Positions 37,905 through 45,716 of a stretch of 50,016 nucleotides of DNA are shown one piece after another. The notes under the pieces were generated by a model. The model was not told the origin of the DNA. It made no database searches and saw only the letters and a program-made list of their open reading frames with translations. Location of the stretch: positions 1-50,016 of the IMG/VR virus record IMGVR_UViG_3300044547_001062; one strand, 5' to 3'. A program made the position numbers and the translations under genes. Within the stretch, counting starts at the first letter, position 1. Each line of letters opens with the position of its first letter. This stretch comes from a virus.

Positions 37905-38657
37905 ATGAAAAAGTTTAAATTAAACAAAATGAAACAAAAAATATCGGTGTTTATAATATTTTTATTATGTATTTTAACACAAAATGCTGTTGCTCAAACC
38001 ATAGGTAAAACAAAGACAGAATCTTATGTTGCGGAATTTGAAAAGAAAAGGGACATAAGTGATTATATGAAATACGATGGTCCTCAAATACCAATCCAAA
38101 TCCTTAAATGTGGTATATCTGAAGAAATGTATGAGATGTATCCAGAATTAAAAGAAAAAAGAGTTGGTTTGGGCGTTGCTAATATTTCAATGGAATATTT
38201 GGAAAACTTAAACAGATTTAAATTTACTGAAAGTCAAACAGAAATTAAGAATCGTATGGTTTTACAATATAAGGCATCTGCTGCAGGTATTTCCGAAAAT
38301 AAATTAGATGGTCGAGGTAAAATCAATTTGGCAAAATATTTTGTAACGATTGAATGTTATGATTATTCAATATCTGAAGACGAGACAATTAGTTTAAAAG
38401 ACGGAATTAAAGATAATATGGTAACTCGTATTGGTTTACAAGTAAGATTTACCGATGCGGAGACTGGTTTAGTATTTGGCGGATCAGGATTAGGTGAGGC
38501 TAAGACAACAAGAGAACTTACTTTAATATCCGATGCAACCATCGATCCAATTAAATTCAACCAATCAACAATATCAATCGCAACTAAAAAAGCATTAGAT
38601 GTCGCAGTTGTTAACATTCTTGATAGAATGATTAAAAAACAAATATTCACCAACTAA
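37905..38657 (+). CDS. CsgG-like exported protein
   Basis: The protein has 250 residues. The signal sequence is at residues 10-26 (ISVFIIFLLCILTQNAVAQ). The ATG at 37905 is used; a second at 37929 is possible. The mature part has KINLAKYFVTIECYDYSISE, a strand with VGLQVRFTDAETGLVFGGSG, and an ending helix ATKKALDVAVVNILDRM. This order is like CsgG/HfaB, the outer-membrane pore of curli and holdfast export. The lipobox of CsgG is absent. It is part of the seven-gene exported cluster. Family assignment is by pattern. Confidence 0.65.
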   Translation: MKKFKLNKMKQKISVFIIFLLCILTQNAVAQTIGKTKTESYVAEFEKKRDISDYMKYDGPQIPIQILKCGISEEMYEMYPELKEKRVGLGVANISMEYLENLNRFKFTESQTEIKNRMVLQYKASAAGISENKLDGRGKINLAKYFVTIECYDYSISEDETISLKDGIKDNMVTRIGLQVRFTDAETGLVFGGSGLGEAKTTRELTLISDATIDPIKFNQSTISIATKKALDVAVVNILDRMIKKQIFTN

Positions 38658-38661
38658 TTAA

Positions 38662-40002
38662 ATGAAAAAGTTAAAACCAGTTTTTCTTTTATTATTTGTG
38701 TTATTCACAAGTTTAAAAACTATTGGTCAGTCATTAACTTACACATTTATTGACCCATGTACCAAAGAAGTAACATATTTTAGTGTTCCAATTCAAAGTG
38801 GTGGAACAACAATATTCTTTTTGGGACAACAAAGATATTTCACCGCTGGAGATGTATCCAGCGGTGTCTTTGCCTCTTGGATAAGTCAAACATATACCGA
38901 TTACCGAAAAATTTCACCATGCGGAGTACAACAAGTAAGGGTTACACAAAATCAAATTACATCACAAATTATAGGTAATACTATTCAAAGCGTAGTCGGT
39001 AGTATTATGAGCCAAACAAAAATCGAATCAAATATATCAAAAGATGATAAAAATAATACTAATGATGGTTCTACTACCCCTAACATTACTAGCAATAGTG
39101 ATAGAACTAGCAATAATAATCAAGGAAATACGACTTCAAATACAGGATCGTCAAGTTCTAAAAATGAATCCAATGGTGGTAGTAATAATGGAACTAATAA
39201 TAAAAATAACGGATCGGGTACATCAACAAATCAAGGAGATAAAAATACTGAAACTAAAAAAGAAGATAATGAAGTAGTTGGTGCGACAACAATGACCGTA
39301 GATGCCAATAACGATAAGGGTGGTAATGGAGGATCAAGTAAAAGTAATACAAGAAATAATCCCGTTATCGTTTCATCAGATCTAACAAGCGCACAAAATT
39401 TAGACAGAAGTTATACAGGTATCATAAATGTCGGAATGTCACAATCATCTATGACTGGAACCTCAAGTTGGGGTGTTAATTCCATGATTTGGTTTAATCT
39501 TAATCAGTTTGCAATAACTGGTAGATACACAAAAATACAATATAATAAAACTCGTAAAATAAAATTGATTCACAATTTGAACTTAACAGGATTATATTCT
39601 TATGGAAATATATTAGGATTTGCGGGTTATAGTACAATATTAAATGCGGGTAAATTTGGTATAACGGGAGTTAATGTTAGTGGTGCGATAACAAAAACAC
39701 CTGAAGATGAAAATTTATTTATTAGTCCTTCGGCAACCGCGTTTTACACTAAACCATTTAGAGTTGGAAAAAAATTAGTCCTATCACCTGAATTGTATGT
39801 TATCTCAACTCCATTGATTTATTCATCTGTGGATAAAGTTACAGTATCAGATAGAACATTTAGTTCATTTATTGGAACAGGTGTTGATTACCAAATCTCA
39901 AGAAAATTTAAAGTAAATATTAATTACAAATTAAACATGAGTACCAATCCTGATTTTCCAGTTCTTTCGTTTTTCTTAATTGGATCAAAGATTAATTTAT
40001 GA
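38662..40002 (+). CDS. Exported protein with Asn/Ser-rich linker and beta-barrel-like end
   Basis: The protein has 446 residues. A signal sequence ends near residue 22 (LLLFVLFTSLKTIGQS). The first domain (23-135) is followed by an Asn/Ser/Gly-rich low-complexity linker (about 140-245) and a C-terminal part of amphipathic strands (LNQFAITGRYTKIQY, ATAFYTKPFRVGKKLVLSPE) ending FFLIGSKINL, as in outer-membrane barrels. A perfect 10-bp hairpin lies in the early coding region (38841-38866). It overlaps the next gene by 4 bases. Likely an outer-membrane component of the cluster. Confidence 0.7.
   Translation: MKKLKPVFLLLFVLFTSLKTIGQSLTYTFIDPCTKEVTYFSVPIQSGGTTIFFLGQQRYFTAGDVSSGVFASWISQTYTDYRKISPCGVQQVRVTQNQITSQIIGNTIQSVVGSIMSQTKIESNISKDDKNNTNDGSTTPNITSNSDRTSNNNQGNTTSNTGSSSSKNESNGGSNNGTNNKNNGSGTSTNQGDKNTETKKEDNEVVGATTMTVDANNDKGGNGGSSKSNTRNNPVIVSSDLTSAQNLDRSYTGIINVGMSQSSMTGTSSWGVNSMIWFNLNQFAITGRYTKIQYNKTRKIKLIHNLNLTGLYSYGNILGFAGYSTILNAGKFGITGVNVSGAITKTPEDENLFISPSATAFYTKPFRVGKKLVLSPELYVISTPLIYSSVDKVTVSDRTFSSFIGTGVDYQISRKFKVNINYKLNMSTNPDFPVLSFFLIGSKINL
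38841..38866 (+). promoter_or_regulatory. Perfect 10-bp hairpin inside a gene
   Basis: CACCGCTGGA-GATGTA-TCCAGCGGTG. No T run follows, so it is not a simple terminator. It could affect mRNA stability or translation. Confidence 0.5.
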
Positions 40003-41108
40003 TGAGACATATAATTTTTATAATACTATTTTTAATTACGTTTTCATTAAGTGCTCAATCACCCTTATGTACCAGTAGACCTACAACATTTTGTTGTGAG
40101 TATGTTTCAAGTGTTACTATAAACGGTAGAACATATAGTGGTAGTAATGGATTTGCGGCATCCTCAGGTGGAAATCCTGCGGGTTATTATGATTATACAA
40201 CAGGAACTGGTATTCCAACGATAACCGCAGGTCAAAATATTTCAATTTCATATACAGCGGTTACGAATGGTAATTATATGGAATATTTTAAATTATGGAT
40301 AGATTTTAATGGTAATGGTAGTTTAACAGATCCGGGTGAGTTAGTTCATAGTAATAATGTTTCTTGGGTCGGAACAAGAACAATTAACGCAACATTTGTA
40401 GTTCCAACAACAGTATTTAACGGACAAGTGTATATGAGATTTATTATGCAATATTCAGGTTCACCTATTATATGTGGAACCTACCCTTATGGTAATACTT
40501 TTGACTTTAAGACTACAATTGCAGGTGCCCAACCAAATCCTAATCAACCAATACCAACAGAAACTATAAGTGGTAAAATCAGTATTCCAATAGGATTATC
40601 TGTAAGACCAAAAGTTATGTTGTATAAAGTAATTGGAACCTCGTTAAGTTTAATTGATAGTGTAATTGTTGATGTTAATGGTAATTACATTTTGAAACCT
40701 AATGAATATAATGTAACATATAGAGTAGTTCCATCTTATTCTGCTGTGTTGACCTCATCGGATTTGGTTAATCTTTTAGATGAAGCAAAAAATGTTAGTG
40801 TCCCACCAAAATTATCACCAGGATTAATATTAAATACGGGTCCAAAAATGATGGCAGGAGACATAAATAACGACGGCAAAGTGTATATTGATGACGGATA
40901 TTTGTTGGCGAGAAATCTATCGGGAATGAACCCTATAAACACAGTATATTGGTTTACCGACTCACAATACTCAACAATCACATTAAGTAATTTTAACATA
41001 ATAACACCATCGTCACACTTTATTGTTAATTTTACAACATTTTCAGTTATATTAAACATAAAATATGTTGTTTTAGGTGATACTAACTTATCATCTTCTT
41101 CACAATAA
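39999..41108 (+). CDS. Exported GEVED/dockerin-like protein lacking a sorting domain
   Basis: The protein has 369 residues. A signal peptide (residues 3-20, IIFIILFLITFSLSAQ) is followed by a GEVED domain (EYFKLWIDFNGNGSLTDPGE, YMRFIMQYSG), an SGKISIP... regulatory-like part and a dockerin-like loop (GDINNDGKVYIDDGYLLAR). The end YVVLGDTNLSSSSQ matches YFILGDVDRTHSSP of the 35103 protein, where that one continues with a cohesin-like and the T9SS domain. So this gene looks truncated, or it is secreted by another route. Last gene of the cluster. Confidence 0.75.
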   Translation: MMRHIIFIILFLITFSLSAQSPLCTSRPTTFCCEYVSSVTINGRTYSGSNGFAASSGGNPAGYYDYTTGTGIPTITAGQNISISYTAVTNGNYMEYFKLWIDFNGNGSLTDPGELVHSNNVSWVGTRTINATFVVPTTVFNGQVYMRFIMQYSGSPIICGTYPYGNTFDFKTTIAGAQPNPNQPIPTETISGKISIPIGLSVRPKVMLYKVIGTSLSLIDSVIVDVNGNYILKPNEYNVTYRVVPSYSAVLTSSDLVNLLDEAKNVSVPPKLSPGLILNTGPKMMAGDINNDGKVYIDDGYLLARNLSGMNPINTVYWFTDSQYSTITLSNFNIITPSSHFIVNFTTFSVILNIKYVVLGDTNLSSSSQ

Positions 41109-41109
41109 G

Positions 41110-41301
41110 TTAATTCTCAACCTCAATACCAGTATTTGATATTGAAATCCAAATATCAAATAGTAAAAATACCAAGTAAAACTCTATATCTGAAATTGAG
41201 TGTATTTCAGGGTAATTATATTCCTCGTATAACCAATATATTACCTTAAATGCGACTATTATCCGTATTATAAGTAAAAAAAACCCTAGTAGTATTTTCA
41301 T
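41110..41301 (-). CDS. Small membrane protein
   Basis: The protein has 63 residues starting MKILLGFFLLIIRIIVAFKV. There are two hydrophobic stretches (about 3-20 and 42-56) with a Tyr-rich part between. The full promoter (TTTTG, 20 bases, TATATTTG and 4 bases to ATG) supports it. It is convergent with the 39999 gene. Function unknown. Confidence 0.65.
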   Translation of the reverse strand: MKILLGFFLLIIRIIVAFKVIYWLYEEYNYPEIHSISDIEFYLVFLLFDIWISISNTGIEVEN

Positions 41302-41305
41302 AATA

Positions 41306-41338
41306 CAAATATAAACTATTTATTAAAATAAAACAAAA
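41306..41338 (-). promoter_or_regulatory. Bacteroidota-type leaderless promoter (minus)
   Basis: On the minus strand TTTTG, a 20-base spacer and TATATTTG (41306-41313) precede TATT and the ATG at 41301. Confidence 0.7.
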
Positions 41339-41343
41339 ATATT

Positions 41344-41967
41344 ATGAATTTACGTGAATTTATTAAAGAACAATTAGAGAAACATTTAGATAAAACTTTA
41401 ATATTAAAGGAGGAAACTAAAGTTTCTGAATCGTTAAAGTATCATATTGATAATAATATATCTTTAACTGACAATATTTTTAGAGTTTATTCCGAAAGTT
41501 ATTTTGATTTAGTAAATGAAGTAAGAGAACTTTACAATAAAGGTAAAATTGAACTTAATGAAGAAGATAAATTAATGGTTGAATCTGATTTAGGTAAAAA
41601 AGTTAAGATAGGTAAAGAATATATTTATTTAGACGCTCCTTACATTTATGAAACTGAAACTGAGGAGGATATTTTGTCCGAAGCAAAACATCGTGGTAAA
41701 AATGTTAAACTTGGTAAGCCATTTAGAACTTCAGGTGGTCCTAAAAAGTTTGCGGTATATGTAAAAAGTAAAAGTGGTGGAGTTAAAAAGGTAACTTTTG
41801 GAGATCCAGGATTAAAAGTAAAAAATTCAAACAAAAAAGCGGCAAAATCTTTCAGAGCAAGACACAATTGTAAAGATAAAAAAGATAGAACAACTGCTGG
41901 ATACTGGAGCTGCAATGTGGGACGTTATGCTAAACAATTAGGTTTATCTTCATCAAATTCTTGGTAA
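41344..41967 (+). CDS. Tagged protein with head-associated VTFGDPG-type C-terminal domain
   Basis: The protein has 207 residues. The N-terminus MNLREFIKEQLEKHLDKTLI is an amphipathic helix like the other tags. The C-terminal half has HRGKNVKLGKPFRTSGGPKK, then VTFGDPGLKVKNSN, SFRARHNCKDKKDRTTAGYW and SCNVGRYAK. I recall this V-T-F-G-D-P-G ... F-R-A-R-H-x-C ... Y-W-S-C domain from phage proteins linked to head assembly, sometimes fused to a maturation protease. A head role is therefore likely but not proven. It is coupled to the next gene by TAATG. Confidence 0.7.
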   Translation: MNLREFIKEQLEKHLDKTLILKEETKVSESLKYHIDNNISLTDNIFRVYSESYFDLVNEVRELYNKGKIELNEEDKLMVESDLGKKVKIGKEYIYLDAPYIYETETEEDILSEAKHRGKNVKLGKPFRTSGGPKKFAVYVKSKSGGVKKVTFGDPGLKVKNSNKKAAKSFRARHNCKDKKDRTTAGYWSCNVGRYAKQLGLSSSNSW

Positions 41968-42260
41968 TGGAAATAGAAAAAATTAAAAAATATCTACAGG
42001 TTTATTTAGATGAGGTAATTATTCCCGAACTTAATAATGAATTAGTTGGTGAAAATGACGAACCAATAAATGTCACCATATATAAAATAAATTATGGTGA
42101 GGCAAATCCGAACAGAATAAACTTTTTTTTAGATATGGACCCAGATTGGTCTAAAGGAAGTTTTACTAATAAAATTAATTCTGATATATCAAGTTTTTTT
42201 AGAATGTTAGGTGTTGACAAGAATCTACACATTTATTGGAATAAAAGACCCTTATTTTAA
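41967..42260 (+). CDS. ITES-family body without tag
   Basis: The protein has 97 residues starting MEIEKIKKYLQVYLDEVIIP. The start overlaps the previous stop (TAATG). Layout and spacing resemble the family (helix, YKINYGEANPNRINFFLD strands, then ISSFFRMLGVDKNLHIYW). Function unknown. Confidence 0.65.
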   Translation: MEIEKIKKYLQVYLDEVIIPELNNELVGENDEPINVTIYKINYGEANPNRINFFLDMDPDWSKGSFTNKINSDISSFFRMLGVDKNLHIYWNKRPLF

Positions 42261-42261
42261 T

Positions 42262-42531
42262 ATGGATTTCCCATTTGAACAGATAGAAAAAGAAGGTAAA
42301 ATAGTTAGGACATTTAGTCCTGATGTTGAGGAAGATGAATTAAAATGGCATCAAGATTTAAAAGACCGAAAAGTTACTATTATTGAGTGCGGAGGATGGT
42401 CTTTTCAAATGGAAGATGAATTACCAATCAAATTACAAAATGCCAAACAAATATTCATTCCGAAATTTGCTTGGCATCGAGTTTTAAAGGGTAATGGTGA
42501 GTTAATTGTTGAAATAGAAGAACTCACTTAG
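42262..42531 (+). CDS. Cupin-like small phage protein
   Basis: The protein has 89 residues starting MDFPFEQIEKEGKIVRTFSP. The ATG after the preceding stop was chosen; an earlier in-frame ATG at 42211 lies inside the previous gene. SPDVEEDELKWHQDLKDRKV, GGWSFQMEDELPIKL, then IFIPKFAWHRVLKGNGELIV form the strand order and His position of a single cupin barrel. I recall closely similar proteins from phages. The substrate is unknown. Confidence 0.75.
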   Translation: MDFPFEQIEKEGKIVRTFSPDVEEDELKWHQDLKDRKVTIIECGGWSFQMEDELPIKLQNAKQIFIPKFAWHRVLKGNGELIVEIEELT

Positions 42532-42546
42532 TTTTTATCACTAATA

Positions 42547-43458
42547 TTAATTACCAATAACCCAATCGGATCTAAATGCTTCATTAGTATATTGTTCCAT
42601 AACAGGTTGTGGAGAAGGTTCATCATAACCAATTTTTTCCTGATAATATTCGTTATTTAACCATAAAGTTTGGTTATTTTTTTCATCATCAGACAATAAA
42701 TCCCAATTAGTTTGTTTTGTTTTAGTAAAATCTTCTTTTATTATCGACATAACATCAATTGGTAAACCACTATCTAAAGAATCAATTCTTCGATCAATTA
42801 AATCCCAAAAAGAAGTTTCTCTATCGTATGCTCCATCAAGATTTTTAAATGCAGCAACACTATTTCCTGTAAGTTTATTAATACAATAAATTAAAATCCC
42901 TCTTTGTGAATATCTTAAATAATATTCAGGATTTTTTTCACTTGTAGTACACCACTTAGTTCCCGCACCATATTTTTTGGATGCTAAAAATGAAAGAGGT
43001 TTAATAATTAACCATTCATCAGTTTCATATAATTTTTGAATTTGTTTTTCTAAACTTTTATCAATTAGTTTTAAAGACGATAAAGCTATTTGAAGTTCTA
43101 ACTCGTTAAATGTTTTATATGTGGTCAAATCATTATTAGTTATTAATTTTCTCTCATTCAATTCTATAAATTTTTTAACATTTTTAAAATTACTATACCC
43201 GATATAGTCAGTTAAAATTCTATGAATGTTTAAAATCTGAAAGTTAGATTGTTGTTTTATGAATTCAATATCAAAATCAAATTCACTAACTAATTCGGTT
43301 GTTAAATCTCCAAAGTATTTTAAATCATTATTTTTATTCTTCATCAAATTAATAACCATCTCAGTATATTTTGGTTTTTTGAAAACATCGTGAATCACAC
43401 CTATAACATCAATTGTTAGATTAGGGTTTTGTTTTTTTATCTCATCAATTTTAGACAT
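42547..43458 (-). CDS. Phage protein with KYGAGTKWCTTS motif
   Basis: The protein has 303 residues starting MSKIDEIKKQNPNLTIDVIG. The N-terminal two thirds are helical. The conserved core is FLASKKYGAGTKWCTTSEKN, YYLRYSQRGILIYCINK, then VAAFKNLDGAYDRETSFWD. I recall this motif set (G-A-x-T-K-W-C-T and G-x-L-x-Y-x-I) from phage proteins of unknown role. Trp-Cys-Thr and Tyr positions suggest a ligand-binding or catalytic site. Standalone minus gene. Confidence 0.75.
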   Translation of the reverse strand: MSKIDEIKKQNPNLTIDVIGVIHDVFKKPKYTEMVINLMKNKNNDLKYFGDLTTELVSEFDFDIEFIKQQSNFQILNIHRILTDYIGYSNFKNVKKFIELNERKLITNNDLTTYKTFNELELQIALSSLKLIDKSLEKQIQKLYETDEWLIIKPLSFLASKKYGAGTKWCTTSEKNPEYYLRYSQRGILIYCINKLTGNSVAAFKNLDGAYDRETSFWDLIDRRIDSLDSGLPIDVMSIIKEDFTKTKQTNWDLLSDDEKNNQTLWLNNEYYQEKIGYDEPSPQPVMEQYTNEAFRSDWVIGN

Positions 43459-43516
43459 AATTTTAAATTTTTTGTTAAATGTAGAATATATTTTTTAATA
43501 AATCAAATAATTAACC

Positions 43517-43524
43517 TATCTTTG
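43517..43524 (+). promoter_or_regulatory. Bacteroidota -7 element, leaderless spacing
   Basis: TATCTTTG, then TTAA and the ATG at 43529. The -33 part is a T run with a 20-base spacer. Confidence 0.65.
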
Positions 43525-43528
43525 TTAA

Positions 43529-43951
43529 ATGAAAAAAATAACAACTATACTATTACTATTTTTAACTTTAACCTCAAGATCCCAACAGAAAGACATACTT
43601 TATATTCCACAACAAAATTCCTTGGTTGCGTCTCACAATTATAAACAAATTGGTTTATATTTTGGAGGATATTTTTTAACAACACTACCTCAACCTTATG
43701 TGTATACTACACCATTATCAATAATTAATCGTGTTGGATTGACATATGTTAATAAAGATAACACATATAGTATAATGTGTGGCGCATTTTTACAATCATA
43801 TTTTGATCATGTTGACATGACTCCCGATGTTTGGGTTAAAATTTATCCAATAAGAATGATAACTAAAAATAAAAAAAGTTTAGATTTTTCACTTGGTGTG
43901 AATTATTCTGACGGTTTTAGGTACGGAGTTGGGTTATCAATTCCATATTGA
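43529..43951 (+). CDS. Small exported beta-rich protein
   Basis: The protein has 140 residues. A signal peptide (ITTILLLFLTLTSRSQ) is followed by alternating amphipathic strands (QIGLYFGGYFLTTLP, INRVGLTYVNKDNTYSIMCG), ending DGFRYGVGLSIPY, a pattern close to an outer-membrane barrel C-terminus. The leaderless promoter is like that of early genes. Possible outer-membrane protein that alters phage receptors. Function unknown. Confidence 0.7.
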   Translation: MKKITTILLLFLTLTSRSQQKDILYIPQQNSLVASHNYKQIGLYFGGYFLTTLPQPYVYTTPLSIINRVGLTYVNKDNTYSIMCGAFLQSYFDHVDMTPDVWVKIYPIRMITKNKKSLDFSLGVNYSDGFRYGVGLSIPY

Positions 43952-43953
43952 AG

Positions 43954-43960
43954 TATTTAT
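43954..43960 (+). promoter_or_regulatory. TATTTAT-class promoter candidate
   Basis: TATTTAT ends 5 bases before the ATG at 43966. Same flanks as at 14508. Confidence 0.6.
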
Positions 43961-43965
43961 AACTA

Positions 43966-44961
43966 ATGACACTAATAGATTTCCCAATAGAAAGATTAAA
44001 TGAGTTTTTTAGAGACCATTCGTTTGTAATCCAAAACCCTTTTGGTGATGGATTAAATGAAAAAATGAATCTTACCGTTAAAGTACAATTAACAGGTGTT
44101 AAACCTATGATTTCAGTTGGTGAGTGGAAAGACTTTATTGAATATACTTTGTTTTTAGAAGAAATTGATAGTAGTTTTGGTAGAAAAATATTCGGTAATC
44201 AATTTGCAGTGTTAAAAACACACGACTATAAAATATCAAATACTGATACAACATTTTACTCAACAACCATTAAAGTTAATGATATATTACGTAACTTCTT
44301 GAAATATTGGGGGATGGATAACTATGTAACATGTAGAAGAATAGTTAATAATCTTGCTGATGTAGACCCAAAGTATATGACAGAAAGTTTGATTACAGAA
44401 GGTAAATACGATGGTGTGGTTAGACAATTGGTTAAAGATGTTTTAAATATTATAAAATATCAAAAAGAAGGTGAATTTGAATTACCTGAAGACATTAATA
44501 ATGAAATGGTGTATAGTTTTCCGCAAATAGAATCTGAATTTACTATTGAGTTATCTTTACAAGTTAGCGATGATGTTGAAACCGTTGATGTTGACGGAGC
44601 ATATTATCCTGAAGACGATGTTATTGAAATTTTAATTATAACTAATCCAAATCTTAATAGAGAAATATTAGAAGAGCTTCATTTTGAACTTAATGAATTA
44701 ATTAGGCATGAAATAGAACATATAATTCAATTTGAAAGAGGTGATAATATACCAAAGAAAGAGCCAAAAGCACCTTTAAAATATTATACTCAAAAACATG
44801 AGTTACAAGCTCAAATTGCTGGTTTTAAACGGAGAGCCCAAAAAGAAAGAAAACCATTAGAAGTTGTTATTAGAAGTTGGTTTAACAAAAACAAATTAAG
44901 ACACAGATTGTCTCCTAAAAATGTTGAGATTGTAATAAACCAAATTCTTGAATTATCATAA
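43966..44961 (+). CDS. HExxH metallopeptidase-like protein with internal ITE motif
   Basis: The protein has 331 residues. Residues 1-135 form a beta-rich domain. LITEGKYDGVVRQLVKDVLN lies at about 142-161, where I-T-E|G is like the N-terminal tags but placed inside. After it comes a zinc-peptidase-like domain: ELIRHEIEHIIQFERGD (His248, Glu249, His252), with YTQKHELQAQIAGFKRRAQK supplying a Glu ligand further on. Cleavage at the internal site would free the peptidase domain, a design like a zymogen or a packaged enzyme. Coupled to the next gene. Confidence 0.75.
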   Translation: MTLIDFPIERLNEFFRDHSFVIQNPFGDGLNEKMNLTVKVQLTGVKPMISVGEWKDFIEYTLFLEEIDSSFGRKIFGNQFAVLKTHDYKISNTDTTFYSTTIKVNDILRNFLKYWGMDNYVTCRRIVNNLADVDPKYMTESLITEGKYDGVVRQLVKDVLNIIKYQKEGEFELPEDINNEMVYSFPQIESEFTIELSLQVSDDVETVDVDGAYYPEDDVIEILIITNPNLNREILEELHFELNELIRHEIEHIIQFERGDNIPKKEPKAPLKYYTQKHELQAQIAGFKRRAQKERKPLEVVIRSWFNKNKLRHRLSPKNVEIVINQILELS

Positions 44962-45716
44962 TGAATAAAATTGCGTCATTTGCTAAAAAATTTTTAATGT
45001 CACAACCATTTTTTGAAGATGGTTTTGAATATCAATTTATATCAGTAGAACCTGATAGTGATTGGGCAATCAAATTTACCGTAAATGTATTATTACCAAA
45101 AAAAGGTCAATCTTTTGTTGTAGAAAAATTCAGTTATGACATTGGTGTTATTATAGAAAACGCCTCAAGATATATTGGTGAAGGTATTTCTTATACAGAA
45201 AACATTTTAGTTGAAGGCAGACCTATTCCTGAAAATGGTGTGTATATAAATGATGAAGATTGTGATGAAATCATTCGTTCGTTAAATGAGAATGTAAAAC
45301 AAATAACATTGTCTAACGATAAAGATGTTTCATATGTTAGTGTAAAAATTTTATTTTTTCGTAATACTGAAAGAAATAAATTTTATTTAATGGATTCTCA
45401 TCAGTACATTGATTTTTATCTAAAATATGATATTGGTAGAATTGAATATAATAATGCTCCTGTACGTATAAATCAAAAGATGTTTGATAGTTTTGGTGAG
45501 GTTTTTAATGAAAAACTTCAGGATTCAAGTAGATTTAGAGATGGATTACAAGACATAATTTATCGTGTTTTGGAACCAAGTATAAAAATACAAGACATTG
45601 AAGTTTATATTAACGCCCAATATTGGATAGATAAAATAGATGGTATGGAAGTTCTTGTAGATGGTAATAGTACCATATATGAATTTATACCTGAAATGTT
45701 TATTGAAATTTCTTAA
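44961..45716 (+). CDS. Protein of unknown function
   Basis: The protein has 251 residues starting MNKIASFAKKFLMSQPFFED. It appears beta-rich in the middle with FYLKYDIGRIEYNNAPVRIN, acidic, with no motif I recognise. One base overlaps the metallopeptidase gene, suggesting joint function. The ending WIDKIDGMEVLVDGN and the convergent 45700 gene overlap at their 3' ends. Confidence 0.7.
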   Translation: MNKIASFAKKFLMSQPFFEDGFEYQFISVEPDSDWAIKFTVNVLLPKKGQSFVVEKFSYDIGVIIENASRYIGEGISYTENILVEGRPIPENGVYINDEDCDEIIRSLNENVKQITLSNDKDVSYVSVKILFFRNTERNKFYLMDSHQYIDFYLKYDIGRIEYNNAPVRINQKMFDSFGEVFNEKLQDSSRFRDGLQDIIYRVLEPSIKIQDIEVYINAQYWIDKIDGMEVLVDGNSTIYEFIPEMFIEIS

